Shown here: positions 24,656-32,802 of the stretch, in pieces
Position numbering within the stretch: position 1 is the first letter of the stretch
Layout of the letters: the number at the start of each line of letters is the position of its first letter
NCBI RefSeq assembly: GCF_000714935.1
Contig: NZ_JMIR01000004.1
Span: forward strand, 1 to 64,000
Reading direction: 5' to 3'
DNA: 64,000 nt
DNA from: Tumebacillus flagellatus
Lineage (GTDB): Bacteria; Bacillota; Bacilli; Tumebacillales; Tumebacillaceae
The notes under the pieces: generated by a model
Told to the model about the DNA's origin: nothing
Databases searched by the model: none
Seen by the model: only the letters and a program-made list of their open reading frames with translations
Translations under genes and position numbers: made by a program

Positions 24656-25459
24656 ATGCCGAGATTACAAGGGATCGTCTTTGAAAACAGCCGCGGCCAA
24701 GAGCTCGTCGGCGTCATGCACCACGGGCAGGGCGAAGGCCCGCACCCGTGCTTGATCGTCTGCCACGGCTTTGCCGGAACCAAGATCGGAGGCAGCCGCC
24801 GGTTCGTCGAGTTCGGCCGCTATGCCGCCGCGCGCAACGTCTCGATCTTCCGGTTTGACTTTGCCGGTTCGGGTGACAGCGAGGGCGAACTGGTCGACTT
24901 GACGCTCGACAACGAGCTTGACGATCTGCAAGCGGCGATTCGCGCCGTTGCCGCTGTCCCCGGCGTCGACCCGGAGCGCATCGGAGTTGTCGGGCACTGC
25001 ATGGGAGCGGTCACCGCCCTGCGCGCCGCCTCCCGCAACCCGTCGATCTGGCGCACGATCGCGTGGGCGCCGTTCACCGATTTGTCCGACACGATGCGCC
25101 GCTTGATCGGCGAAGATGCGATGAGCGTGTTGGAAGACGGAGACGAAGCGGATTTCCTCTACCAAGAACAGCTGTTCACCGCAGGCCCCAAGATTTTGGA
25201 CTACGCGCTCGACCTCGACATGGTGCAGGAAGTTTCGAAGATCAGCCATCCGCTGCTGCTCATCCACGGTACTGAAGATGCCACCGTGCCGCTTTCGCAA
25301 GTGGTGGACCTCTTGGAGCAAGTCGGCCGCAAACCCGGACTGAAGCGCTTGGAAGTGATCGAGGGCGGCCATCATTCCTTCCCGTACCACCAGCAAGAGC
25401 TGTTCCAACTCACTCTGGACTTCGTTCAGGAAAAAATCCCCGCAGGAATGGAGCGATAA
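24656..25459 (+). CDS. Alpha/beta hydrolase with a Cys nucleophile
   Basis: This 267-aa alpha/beta hydrolase has a nucleophile elbow reading VVGHCMGAV, so the usual Ser of GxSxG is Cys115. The other triad members are likely Asp208 (HGTEDATVP) and His239 or His240 (EGGHHSFP), and the oxyanion region is CHGFAGTKIG. Cys nucleophiles occur in dienelactone hydrolases and some thioesterase-like cyclases. Inside this ACP-dependent operon it may release, hydrolyse or cyclise an acyl intermediate; this role is inferred. GAGAGGAG precedes the ATG. Confidence 0.82.
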   Translation: MPRLQGIVFENSRGQELVGVMHHGQGEGPHPCLIVCHGFAGTKIGGSRRFVEFGRYAAARNVSIFRFDFAGSGDSEGELVDLTLDNELDDLQAAIRAVAAVPGVDPERIGVVGHCMGAVTALRAASRNPSIWRTIAWAPFTDLSDTMRRLIGEDAMSVLEDGDEADFLYQEQLFTAGPKILDYALDLDMVQEVSKISHPLLLIHGTEDATVPLSQVVDLLEQVGRKPGLKRLEVIEGGHHSFPYHQQELFQLTLDFVQEKIPAGMER

Positions 25460-25462
25460 CTC

Positions 25463-25717
25463 ATGACGCAAACCCACGTTTTGACCCCGAACTTTGAATC
25501 GTTTGCATCGGCAGTCGCCGAGCGCTTGAACCTCGACGCGGAAAAAATCCAACCGGACGCATTCTGGGTGCGCGACGTCGGCGTCTCTTCTGTCGACATC
25601 GTCAAAGTCGTCATGCTGATCCGTCAAAAATTCGGCGTCAAAGTTCCGACCACCGCCGCCGGCAAAATCAAAACCGTGCAAGACGCATTCCAACTGCTGG
25701 AGGGAGCTTTTGCATGA
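25463..25717 (+). CDS. Acyl carrier protein, atypical
   Basis: This 84-aa four-helix carrier protein has the attachment segment DVGVSSVDIVKVVMLIRQKFG split as DVGVSSVDIV. By alignment to the usual GxDSL motif the phosphopantetheine Ser is Ser43, preceded by Ser42 instead of Asp. It starts three bases after the hydrolase stop and overlaps the HAD gene by four bases (ATGA). It should carry the growing chain between the KAS-III, acyltransferase, reductase and cyclase-like enzymes of the operon. Confidence 0.8.
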   Translation: MTQTHVLTPNFESFASAVAERLNLDAEKIQPDAFWVRDVGVSSVDIVKVVMLIRQKFGVKVPTTAAGKIKTVQDAFQLLEGAFA

Positions 25718-26595
25718 GCCGGACGCTCACAGCCGATGAGTCCCTCGTCCTGGACGCGATTCGCGCTTTGCCGGAGCAAGCTTACAAGCTGGTCGCGTTC
25801 GACATGGACGGCACGCTGCTGAACGCCGAGCACGCGCTTTCGCCGCGCACCGTCGCCGCTGTGCAGGCAGCGGCGGAACACGGCCTGCACGTCTTGCTGG
25901 CGACAGGACGCATGGCGAGCGCCGTTCGCACCCACTTGGACCGCTTGCAAACGCCGGGTCTCGTCGTCTCGCACAACGGGGCGGTCGTCAAGGATTTGCA
26001 CACGGGCGAGATCTGGCACAACCAGACGATCGCACCGTCGGTGGTCAACCGCGTCCTCGAACTGGTGGAAAAAGTGGAGGTGCAAGCGCTGCACTTCAAC
26101 TACGACGAAGATATCCTGCTCGTGCACAAGAACCGACACAGCGACGATTTCGCCCGCGACCTCGGAGTGGCGTTAACCTATGTCCCGTCCTTGCGCCATC
26201 GGGAGGACCTTCCGACGTCGATCCTCTTCATGGACAAAAAGGAGGTCTGCGAAGACCTGCTCGCCGATCTGCACGTGGCGTGCGGCGAAGCGTTCGACTA
26301 CGTGTTGATCCCGTGGAACGAAGAGCGCTGGCAGTTCCAGCTCTTGCCGCCGCACACCTCCAAGGGACACGGCGTCCTGCGCGTCGCGGAGAAACTCGGA
26401 ATCGCCCCGCAAGAGATCATCTCGTTTGGCGACTCCTACAACGACATGGAGTTGATCTCCGAGACCGGGCTTGGCATCGCGATGGGCAACGCAGTGCCTG
26501 AACTTAAACAAGCGGCGCGCCTGATCACGCTTGCTCATGACCAAGACGGCGTCGCGGTCGCGTTGGAAGCGTTGATGAAGCGGGGGCGGGCATGA
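25714..26595 (+). CDS. HAD-superfamily phosphatase, Cof type
   Basis: This 293-aa class-IIB HAD hydrolase has motif I FDMDGTLLN (Asp30, Asp32), motif II TGRMAS, and motifs III/IV SKGHGVLRVAEKLGI and FGDSYNDMEL. It dephosphorylates a small phosphorylated metabolite, probably in the cytoplasm. It is tightly coupled to the ACP gene upstream and the acyltransferase downstream (four-base overlaps on both sides), which suggests a phosphorylated intermediate in the pathway. It is not of the FkbH glyceryl-transfer type seen in tetronate clusters. Confidence 0.83.
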   Translation: MSRTLTADESLVLDAIRALPEQAYKLVAFDMDGTLLNAEHALSPRTVAAVQAAAEHGLHVLLATGRMASAVRTHLDRLQTPGLVVSHNGAVVKDLHTGEIWHNQTIAPSVVNRVLELVEKVEVQALHFNYDEDILLVHKNRHSDDFARDLGVALTYVPSLRHREDLPTSILFMDKKEVCEDLLADLHVACGEAFDYVLIPWNEERWQFQLLPPHTSKGHGVLRVAEKLGIAPQEIISFGDSYNDMELISETGLGIAMGNAVPELKQAARLITLAHDQDGVAVALEALMKRGRA

Positions 26596-27581
26596 CGACG
26601 ATCCGCTATGCCGTCCTGTTTCCCGGCCAAGGTTCCCAATACGTCGGCATGGGCCAAGAGATCGCGGCCCGATCCCCCAAAGCCCACCGTATGTTTGAAG
26701 CCGCCGAGATGATCAGCGGCCTGCCGATTCGAACGCTCTGCGCCGAAGGTCCGGAAGCCCTCTTGCAAGAGACCGCCAACACGCAGCCCTGCCTGCTGGT
26801 TTCGTCGCTTGCCTGTTATGAAGCGTTGCTGGAAAAAGCGCCCGTGCGCCCCGCGTTCGCCCTCGGCCACAGCGCCGGCGAATTTGCCGCGCTGGTCGCA
26901 GCCGGCGCGCTCTCGTTCCCGGACGCCGTGCGTTTGATCCAAAAGCGCGGCGAACTGATGGGGAACATGGAGGACGGCGGGATGGCGGCGCTCAAAAACG
27001 TCTCGCTTCAAACTGCCAGCGAAATCTGCGAACAAGCGGTGGTGCCGGGCGGAGCGCTCGTCACCGCCAACGTGAATTCACCGAATCAAATCGTCATCTC
27101 CGGCGACAGCGATTCGATTGAAGAAGCGGTGATGCACTGCTTGGAGCGCGACATCGAAGTCGTGCCGCTCTCCGTCTCCGGCGCGTTCCACTCGCCGCTG
27201 ATGCAGCCCGCCGCCGACGAGTTCGCCAAAACCCTGTCCCGCGCGACGTTCGAGCACGCCCAGATTCCGGTGGTCTCCAACGTCACGGCAGAGCCGACGG
27301 TGGACAAACGCCTCTGGCCGGAACTGCTCGCCAAGCAGATGGTCTCCCCGGTGCTGTTTGAACCGTCGATTCGCGCGCTCGCCGAACAGGGAGTGACCCT
27401 GTTTCTGGAAGTCGGCCCGAAACAAGTGCTGTCCCGCCTGATTCGCCGCATCTTGCCGGACGCCGAAACTCTGCACGTCGAAGACGACGCGAGCCTCCAA
27501 GCTGCCGTGTCCCGCCTGCAGGAACTGGCGGACGGCACCCCAACCCGAGAGGAGAATTCCGATGCCGTTTCTTTCCGTTGA
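26592..27581 (+). CDS. Malonyl CoA-ACP transacylase (FabD-like)
   Basis: This 329-aa acyltransferase loads an extender unit on the ACP. PGQGSQYVGMG, GHSAGEFAA (Ser94), the carboxylate-binding Arg119 (QKRG) and GAFHSPLM (His200) are present. Arg119 and the HS motif favour malonyl-CoA as substrate. The nucleophile elbow is GHSAG in place of the more common GHSLG. It overlaps the HAD gene by four bases and the next gene by twenty. With KAS-III and ACP it forms a minimal condensing set. Confidence 0.88.
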   Translation: MTTIRYAVLFPGQGSQYVGMGQEIAARSPKAHRMFEAAEMISGLPIRTLCAEGPEALLQETANTQPCLLVSSLACYEALLEKAPVRPAFALGHSAGEFAALVAAGALSFPDAVRLIQKRGELMGNMEDGGMAALKNVSLQTASEICEQAVVPGGALVTANVNSPNQIVISGDSDSIEEAVMHCLERDIEVVPLSVSGAFHSPLMQPAADEFAKTLSRATFEHAQIPVVSNVTAEPTVDKRLWPELLAKQMVSPVLFEPSIRALAEQGVTLFLEVGPKQVLSRLIRRILPDAETLHVEDDASLQAAVSRLQELADGTPTREENSDAVSFR

Positions 27582-28053
27582 CACCTGGAGCGTGCCTTCC
27601 GTCGAAGTCAAAAAACAATTTCTCTACGCAGCCACCCGCCGCACGTCTGAGCTGCTGAACATCCCGCCGGATAAAATCCAAGTGCTCATCCGCGAGTCCG
27701 CTCCGGAGAACTGGTCGAAAGCGGGGGCGCACGTCACCGACGCCGACTTCGCCGCCAAAACCCGCCTGACCGATTGGAACACCTCGTACGACGACGGATC
27801 GTCGCCGATCGAGAACATGACGATCATCACCATCGACGTCTGGAACGTCTACACCCAAGAGCAAAAAGACGCATGGGTGCGCGAGTTGACCCTGCTGTGC
27901 GGCGAAACGTTCGGGACGCCGGCCGACAGCACGCTGATCTTGGTTCGCGACATGGCGCCCGGCAACTGGGGCCAAACCGGCGTCACAGGCGCCTCGGCAA
28001 AGTTTTTGGCAGATTCCCGCCGTTTGCATGTTGATTTTTCTGTAAAAATGTAA
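27562..28053 (+). CDS. Tandem 4-oxalocrotonate tautomerase-like protein
   Basis: This 163-aa protein contains two tautomerase-fold units. The first begins directly with Met-Pro (MPFLSVDTWSV), which exposes the N-terminal Pro used as general base after Met removal, and carries APENWSKAG. The second, from about residue 82 (MTIITIDVWNVYTQEQKDAW), carries APGNWGQTG but no N-terminal Pro. Fused tautomerases form trimers with one active site per pair. In this operon it may tautomerise or isomerise a polyketone. GAGAGGAG lies within the end of the acyltransferase gene. Confidence 0.75.
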   Translation: MPFLSVDTWSVPSVEVKKQFLYAATRRTSELLNIPPDKIQVLIRESAPENWSKAGAHVTDADFAAKTRLTDWNTSYDDGSSPIENMTIITIDVWNVYTQEQKDAWVRELTLLCGETFGTPADSTLILVRDMAPGNWGQTGVTGASAKFLADSRRLHVDFSVKM

Positions 28054-28079
28054 CTTACTTAGAAAAGGGGAAGAAATCC

Positions 28080-28733
28080 ATGTTGAACATCGACACCAAA
28101 CAACTGCTCGTCGTCAATCATTTTGAAATCACCGAGAACTCGCAGGCATCCGTCGAGGCGCTGTTCACCGCAAGCGAAGCGCGCAAATCCCTGAAACACG
28201 CCGTGCTCTACAAGGGTCTCTCCGACAACCGATACGTGCTGCTCTACGAAGTGGCCGACTTTGCCGAATGGCAAGCGAAGCTGGAATCGGCGGCGTACCG
28301 CGAGTTCGTGCAAGAGTTGACCCCGTACCTCGCGTCCGACTTCCACCAAGAGATCGCAGGTCTCGTCGAAGCGGTACGCGACCGCGAGACGCTGGCTCCG
28401 ACCACGCCGTTTATGCAACTGCGCCACATCGAAGTTCCGCTCTCCGGCATCGAGCCGTACCTCGACTGGCGCCGCCGCCGCATCTTTGAATACGTCAAGA
28501 AAAACGACCTCGTCGGCTCTTTCCTCGCGTTCCACAGCGTCGTCTCCACCACGCCGGGCGTCCTGTTCGTCGTCGAGTTCTCCCATGATCCGGTCGAGTA
28601 CCGCAACTCGTTCTTGACCCCGGAATACCAAGTGATCATCAAAGAAGCGGGTCACGACCACATCAAGGGCGGCCTGAACACCGTGGAATACCAACTCGCC
28701 GTGGCACCGCTCGCGCTGCAAAGCTCGCACTAA
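28080..28733 (+). CDS. Tandem dimeric alpha/beta-barrel (monooxygenase/cyclase-like) protein
   Basis: This 217-aa protein shows two ferredoxin-like alpha/beta units, for example LLVVNHFEITENSQASVEAL with YVLLYEVADFAEWQAKLES, then QLRHIEVPLSGIEPYLDWR with GVLFVVEFSHDPVEYRNS. The pattern resembles the ABM or polyketide cyclase-type dimeric barrel superfamily, here duplicated in one chain. Such proteins fold, oxidise or cyclise polyketides in aromatic pathways. The exact family is uncertain. AAAAGGGGAAG precedes the ATG. Confidence 0.6.
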   Translation: MLNIDTKQLLVVNHFEITENSQASVEALFTASEARKSLKHAVLYKGLSDNRYVLLYEVADFAEWQAKLESAAYREFVQELTPYLASDFHQEIAGLVEAVRDRETLAPTTPFMQLRHIEVPLSGIEPYLDWRRRRIFEYVKKNDLVGSFLAFHSVVSTTPGVLFVVEFSHDPVEYRNSFLTPEYQVIIKEAGHDHIKGGLNTVEYQLAVAPLALQSSH

Positions 28734-28761
28734 TTCGACAGACAAAGGAGATCGGAGAGAC

Positions 28762-29493
28762 ATGGAAGCATTGAAAGGCAAAGTCGCGATCATCACCGGC
28801 GCAAACCAAGGCATCGGCCTCGCCGTCGCGAAATCGCTCGCAGCAGAAGGCGTCTCGCTCGGCCTTGGCTCGAACAAAGCGGACGAACTTCGCGCGGCGG
28901 CAGACGAACTCCGCGCGGCAGGCGCAAACGTCGTGGACGTCCCCCTCGACGTTCGCAATCCGGTTCAAGTGGAAGACCTCGTGAAACAAACGTTGGAAGC
29001 GTTCGGCACGATCGACTTCGTGATCAACAACGCCGGCGTCACCTACTTCGGCGGCGTGCAACAGTGCACGGAAACCGAATGGGACGACACGCTGAACATC
29101 AACGTCAAAGGCTATTTCCTGCTGACCAAAGCCGTCCTCCCGACCTTGATCGAGAAACAGGGCGGACACATCATCAACATGTCTTCGATTTGGGGCAAAA
29201 AAGGCTCCGCGACGATGGTGGCGTACTCCACTTCGAAATTCGCCATCGAAGGCTTCACCCAAAGCTTGATCGAAGAAGTCAAGCCGCACGGCATCAAAGT
29301 GACGTCCATCGTGCTCGACAAAGTGGACACCCAGTTCCGCGACAACATGACGGCGTTCGTCAACTTCTCAGAGGAACAAAAAGCCCGCATGATCACCGCC
29401 GAGGATGTGGCGGACAGCGTCTTGTATGCTCTTTCGTCCTCGCCGCGCAGTCTGCCGGCGTCCATTCACTTGGATGCGTATCTCTGGAAGTAA
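28762..29493 (+). CDS. Short-chain dehydrogenase/reductase (FabG-like)
   Basis: This 243-aa classical SDR has the cofactor motif TGANQGIG (residues 13-20), the NNAG segment, and catalytic Ser141/142, Tyr155 and Lys159 (YSTSK). It most resembles 3-oxoacyl-ACP reductases and would reduce the beta-keto group formed by the KAS-III enzyme. The C-terminus (LPASIHLDAYLWK) is near the usual SDR length. AAAGGAGATC precedes the ATG. A 23-bp palindrome follows the stop codon. Confidence 0.85.
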   Translation: MEALKGKVAIITGANQGIGLAVAKSLAAEGVSLGLGSNKADELRAAADELRAAGANVVDVPLDVRNPVQVEDLVKQTLEAFGTIDFVINNAGVTYFGGVQQCTETEWDDTLNINVKGYFLLTKAVLPTLIEKQGGHIINMSSIWGKKGSATMVAYSTSKFAIEGFTQSLIEEVKPHGIKVTSIVLDKVDTQFRDNMTAFVNFSEEQKARMITAEDVADSVLYALSSSPRSLPASIHLDAYLWK

Positions 29494-29508
29494 AATAGTC
29501 AGCCGGAC

Positions 29509-29531
29509 GAGGCTTTGAACTTCAAAGCCTC
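29509..29531. promoter_or_regulatory. 23-bp palindrome between SDR and exporter genes
   Basis: GAGGCTTTGAA-C-TTCAAAGCCTC is a perfect 11+11 inverted repeat around one base. It lacks a T tail and could be a protein-binding site or an RNA hairpin affecting downstream expression. Confidence 0.45.
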
Positions 29532-29559
29532 TCTGCCTATTCTCGGGAGTGATAAAGAA

Positions 29560-30492
29560 ATGAACAATTGGCTGATTTACGTGTTGTTGGTGTTCTCCAC
29601 GGTCTTCTGGGGCGGCAATTTTAACGCCGGGAAGCTCGCCGTCGAGAACTTGCCGCCGTTCACCGCCGCCGCTCTGCGCTTCGGCTTGGCGTCCATCGTC
29701 ATGCTCTTGATCTTGTTTGCCAAGGAGAAAGTCAACAGAGAAGCCCTGAAGCAAAACTTCCGGTCGTTCGTGCTGCTCGGCTTGATCGGCGTGTTCGGCT
29801 TCAACGTTCTGTTCTTCGTCGGCCTCAAATACACGTCGGCGGTCAACGGCTCGCTGATCATGGCGACCAACCCGCTCGTCACGGTTTTGTTTGCGATCTT
29901 GATTCTCAAGGACAAATTCACCGCGCAACGCGCCGTCGGTTTCGCGCTCTCCCTGATCGGCGTCGTGGCCGTCATCTGCAAAGGCTCGCTGACCGTCCTG
30001 ACCTCGCTGAACTTCTCCGTCGGCGACTTGATTATTCTCGGGGGCAACATCTGCTGGGCGCTCTACGGCGTGCTCGGCCGCAAGATCGTCAAAAACAGCA
30101 CGCCGCTGTTGACCACCACGGTCACGATGGTGATCGGCGCGATCGTCATGATTCCGTTTGCGCTGGCGGAAACGCAAAAGATGCCGCTGCTTGACCAATC
30201 AGGCTCCGTCTGGGGCGCGATCCTGTTTATGGCGCTGCTCGGCTCTGTCCTCGCGTATCTCTGGTGGAACCAAGGCATCGCGAAAATCGGCGCGGGCAAC
30301 ACGTCGATCTTCTTCAACCTCGTGCCGGTCTTCACGATGGTGATTACCGTCATCTCGGGTTCTTCCGTCACGTTGGCGCAAATCGTCGGCGGTCTGCTTG
30401 TCATCTCCGGCGTGGTGTTCTCGTCCGGTCTGATCAAATTCAAGCCCAAAGCGCAGGTTGCGGAAGCAGGCGTCGCGGCCAAAGGCAAATAG
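29560..30492 (+). CDS. DMT-superfamily (EamA) transporter
   Basis: This 310-aa membrane protein has ten predicted transmembrane segments in two EamA repeats (STVFWGGNFNAGKLAV and LGGNICWALYGVLGRKI). Its place in the middle of the biosynthetic operon makes it the best candidate for exporting the product; EamA proteins also move amino acids and small metabolites. ATG 29560 follows GGGAG by 10 bases; an upstream in-frame start would add a non-family extension. Confidence 0.85.
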   Translation: MNNWLIYVLLVFSTVFWGGNFNAGKLAVENLPPFTAAALRFGLASIVMLLILFAKEKVNREALKQNFRSFVLLGLIGVFGFNVLFFVGLKYTSAVNGSLIMATNPLVTVLFAILILKDKFTAQRAVGFALSLIGVVAVICKGSLTVLTSLNFSVGDLIILGGNICWALYGVLGRKIVKNSTPLLTTTVTMVIGAIVMIPFALAETQKMPLLDQSGSVWGAILFMALLGSVLAYLWWNQGIAKIGAGNTSIFFNLVPVFTMVITVISGSSVTLAQIVGGLLVISGVVFSSGLIKFKPKAQVAEAGVAAKGK

Positions 30493-30507
30493 AGAGGAGG
30501 AACATCA

Positions 30508-30804
30508 GTGGTGCATGTTCTCGTCACGATGAAAGACAACCCGAACGAACCGGAGGCGCTGGCGGAATACAAACGCCGCGCCACCGCCATTCGCGACGGA
30601 TACGGGGCTGAACTCGTCTTGCGCATGAACGTCGGCGAACGCCTCGTAGGCGCTCTTGCGGAAGAGTCGATCCGCCTCTTGCGCTTCCCGTCTGCAGACC
30701 ATGTGCGCGGCTGGCTGAACGACCCGCGCTATCTGGAGATCATTCCGCTTCGGGAAAAAGGGTATGAGCGCGTCACCGTCACGATCCTCGAAGACATTTC
30801 CTAA
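30508..30804 (+). CDS. DUF1330-like dimeric alpha/beta-barrel protein
   Basis: This 98-aa protein matches the DUF1330 pattern: VLVTMKDNPNEPEALAEYKR at the N-terminus and FPSADHVRGWLNDPRYLEII near the C-terminus. Relatives adopt the same small barrel fold as monooxygenase and cyclase-like proteins. AGAGGAGG precedes GTG 30508. It sits between the exporter and the aldo/keto reductase and is probably a further tailoring or chaperone-like component; function is inferred. Confidence 0.65.
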   Translation: MVHVLVTMKDNPNEPEALAEYKRRATAIRDGYGAELVLRMNVGERLVGALAEESIRLLRFPSADHVRGWLNDPRYLEIIPLREKGYERVTVTILEDIS

Positions 30805-30832
30805 AAACATATCCTGAAAGGAGCTGGCCCTC

Positions 30833-31819
30833 ATGCAAAAACGCACCCTCGGAGCATCCGGCCTGCAAGTCAGCGCGATGGGTCTGGGCTGTATGGGCAT
30901 GTCCGAATACTACAGCGGCCGTGACGAATCCGAATCGCGGCTGACGATCGACCGGGCGCTGGAGCTTGGCATCACGTTTTTTGACACCGCCGACCAATAC
31001 GGCTTGGGCCACAACGAAGAACTGGTCGGCAAAGCGTTGCGCCCGCACCGCCGCGACGTCGTCCTCGCGACCAAGTTCGGGTTCGTGCGCGACGCGCAGG
31101 GCAACTTGATCGAAATCAACGGACGACCGGAGTATGTGAAGCAAGCCTGCGAAAACTCGCTGCGCCGGCTGGGCACCGATGTGATCGACTTGTACTACCT
31201 GCACCGCGTCGACCCGAAAACTCCGATTGAAGAGACGATCGGAGCGATGTCTCAACTGGTGCAAGAGGGCAAAGTCCGCGCCATCGGGCTCTCGGAAGCG
31301 TCGCCGTCGACGATTCGCCGGGCGCACGCCGTGCATCCGATTGCGGCGTTGCAGTCGGAGTATTCACTGTGGAGCCGCGATGTGGAAGACGAAGTGTTGC
31401 CGACCGTCCGTGAACTGGGCATCGCGTTCATTCCGTACTCGCCGCTGGGCCGCGGGTTTTTGACCGGTGCGATCCAGCGGTTTGAAGACCTCGCGCCGGA
31501 CGATTACCGCCGGACGTCGCCGCGTTTTCAAGGCGACAACTTCGACAAAAACCTCGAACTCGTCGCGCGCATTCGCAGTATGGCAGCCGAGAAAAACTGC
31601 ACGCCGTCGCAACTCGCGCTGGCGTGGCTGCTCGGCCAAGACCAAGGGATGATCCCGATCCCCGGCACCAAGCGGCGCTCCTACCTCGAAGAAAATGTCG
31701 GCGCTCTGTCTGTGTTGCTGACCGAGTCCGACGATGCGCGCATCAACGACGTCGCCCCGCAGGGCGCGGCTTCCGGCGTGCGCTATCCGGCAGGCGCACT
31801 GGCGCTGCTCGACAAGTAA
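30833..31819 (+). CDS. Aldo/keto reductase
   Basis: This 328-aa NADPH-dependent (beta/alpha)8 oxidoreductase carries the catalytic Asp-Tyr-Lys-His set: [15 protein letters not shown] and LYYLHRVD. The C-terminal cofactor segment [19 protein letters not shown] is typical of the AKR13/YakC-type group. AAAGGAG precedes the ATG. It is the last gene of the operon, followed by a bidirectional terminator. It would reduce an aldehyde or ketone of the pathway product. Confidence 0.88.
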   Translation: MQKRTLGASGLQVSAMGLGCMGMSEYYSGRDESESRLTIDRALELGITFFDTADQYGLGHNEELVGKALRPHRRDVVLATKFGFVRDAQGNLIEINGRPEYVKQACENSLRRLGTDVIDLYYLHRVDPKTPIEETIGAMSQLVQEGKVRAIGLSEASPSTIRRAHAVHPIAALQSEYSLWSRDVEDEVLPTVRELGIAFIPYSPLGRGFLTGAIQRFEDLAPDDYRRTSPRFQGDNFDKNLELVARIRSMAAEKNCTPSQLALAWLLGQDQGMIPIPGTKRRSYLEENVGALSVLLTESDDARINDVAPQGAASGVRYPAGALALLDK

Positions 31820-31847
31820 ACCCTGCAAGCAAACCTTATTTGGATGC

Positions 31848-31895
31848 AAAAAATCCCCTGAGGCGCAACCCTGCACGCGCCAAGGGGATTTTTTT
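31848..31895. terminator. Bidirectional terminator between the operon and its convergent regulator
   Basis: AAATCCCCT pairs with AGGGGATTT, extended by GGCGC/GCGCC, with an A run before and a T run after. It overlaps the stop codon of the minus-strand regulator. Confidence 0.88.
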
Positions 31896-32787
31896 AGGAA
31901 TGGGGGGCGGGATCGTCGGAGTACGCTTTCAGTTTCTCTTCCACGATCTTTGAGAACGCGGAGTTCTCTTGCAAAGCAAATACCGACTGCGACTTCTCAA
32001 ACATCGCCATGATGCGGTTGCGGTCCCGGCCGAGCTGTTCGAGGGCGATGCCGCGTTGGAAATACAACTCGCCCAGCAGGTACATCGTGTCATGCCGCAA
32101 ACAAATCAAGATGCCCTGCTGCGTGAGCTTCATGGACTCAGCGTATTTACCCCGGTTGTACAGCGCTTTGGCATAGTTGTACAACACGCGGATTTTGATT
32201 TTCTGGTCTTCGAGAATCGGCATGTTTTGGATCGCGGATATGCATTCGCGGAACACTTCGCACGCTTTCGGGTAGGAGTCTTCCTCCATATAGAGGATGG
32301 CGAGCGAGTTTAAAATTTCCACCGTCCGTTTGGTTACGAACTTCGTGCCTTTGCCGATCTCAGCGGCTTCCGTCAGGAATTCCACGGCCGTCGGTAAGTC
32401 GCGGTCGATGTAGTACGCCGCGATACCGCGATGCCAGAGGATGAACTGGCGCGCCAACGGCTCTTGAAACGGCAGATTGTCACGCTCGTTCTCCAAGAGA
32501 TCGGCGAGAAGTCGGTAGTTCCGCTCCCGCACCGCTTCCCTCATCAGTTCAAACGTCTGTTTCACATAATCATAGCGAGGGTTTGCCGCCATGCTGTACA
32601 AGTAGTCAATCGTCACGTCCAGACGTCTCGCCAGTTCGTACAACGTGTTGGCGTTGGGGATCACTTCGCCTTTTTCGATCTTGCTGAGCTGCCCTTGCGT
32701 GCAGATCGAAGCGGCCAGTTCTTTTTGCGTCATCTGTAGATTCACGCGCAAATCCTTGATGATCTTTCCGATAACAAATTGCTCCAT
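31894..32787 (-). CDS. PlcR-like HTH-TPR quorum-sensing regulator
   Basis: This 297-aa protein has an N-terminal HTH (IIKDLRVNLQMTQKELAASI, then SKIEKGEVIPNANTLYELA) and five TPR-like repeats. From memory, its second half tracks Bacillus cereus PlcR closely: KIRVLYNYAKALYNRGKYAES and LLGELYFQRGIALEQLGRD compare with the RYNHAKALY and LIGQLYYQRGE blocks of PlcR. PlcR binds a re-imported PapR heptapeptide and activates genes with a palindromic box. The start at ATG 32787 has GAGGTG just upstream. A palindrome lies 16 bases before the start and a peptide gene is divergent. It is convergent with the biosynthetic operon. Confidence 0.8.
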   Translation of the reverse strand: MEQFVIGKIIKDLRVNLQMTQKELAASICTQGQLSKIEKGEVIPNANTLYELARRLDVTIDYLYSMAANPRYDYVKQTFELMREAVRERNYRLLADLLENERDNLPFQEPLARQFILWHRGIAAYYIDRDLPTAVEFLTEAAEIGKGTKFVTKRTVEILNSLAILYMEEDSYPKACEVFRECISAIQNMPILEDQKIKIRVLYNYAKALYNRGKYAESMKLTQQGILICLRHDTMYLLGELYFQRGIALEQLGRDRNRIMAMFEKSQSVFALQENSAFSKIVEEKLKAYSDDPAPHS

Positions 32788-32802
32788 GCACACCTCACTG
32801 AT

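Noticed and set aside
23292-31819. Classical type II aromatic polyketide or tetronate cluster
   Set aside because: There is no KS-alpha/KS-beta pair, and the HAD protein is Cof-type rather than FkbH-like, so neither named class fits.
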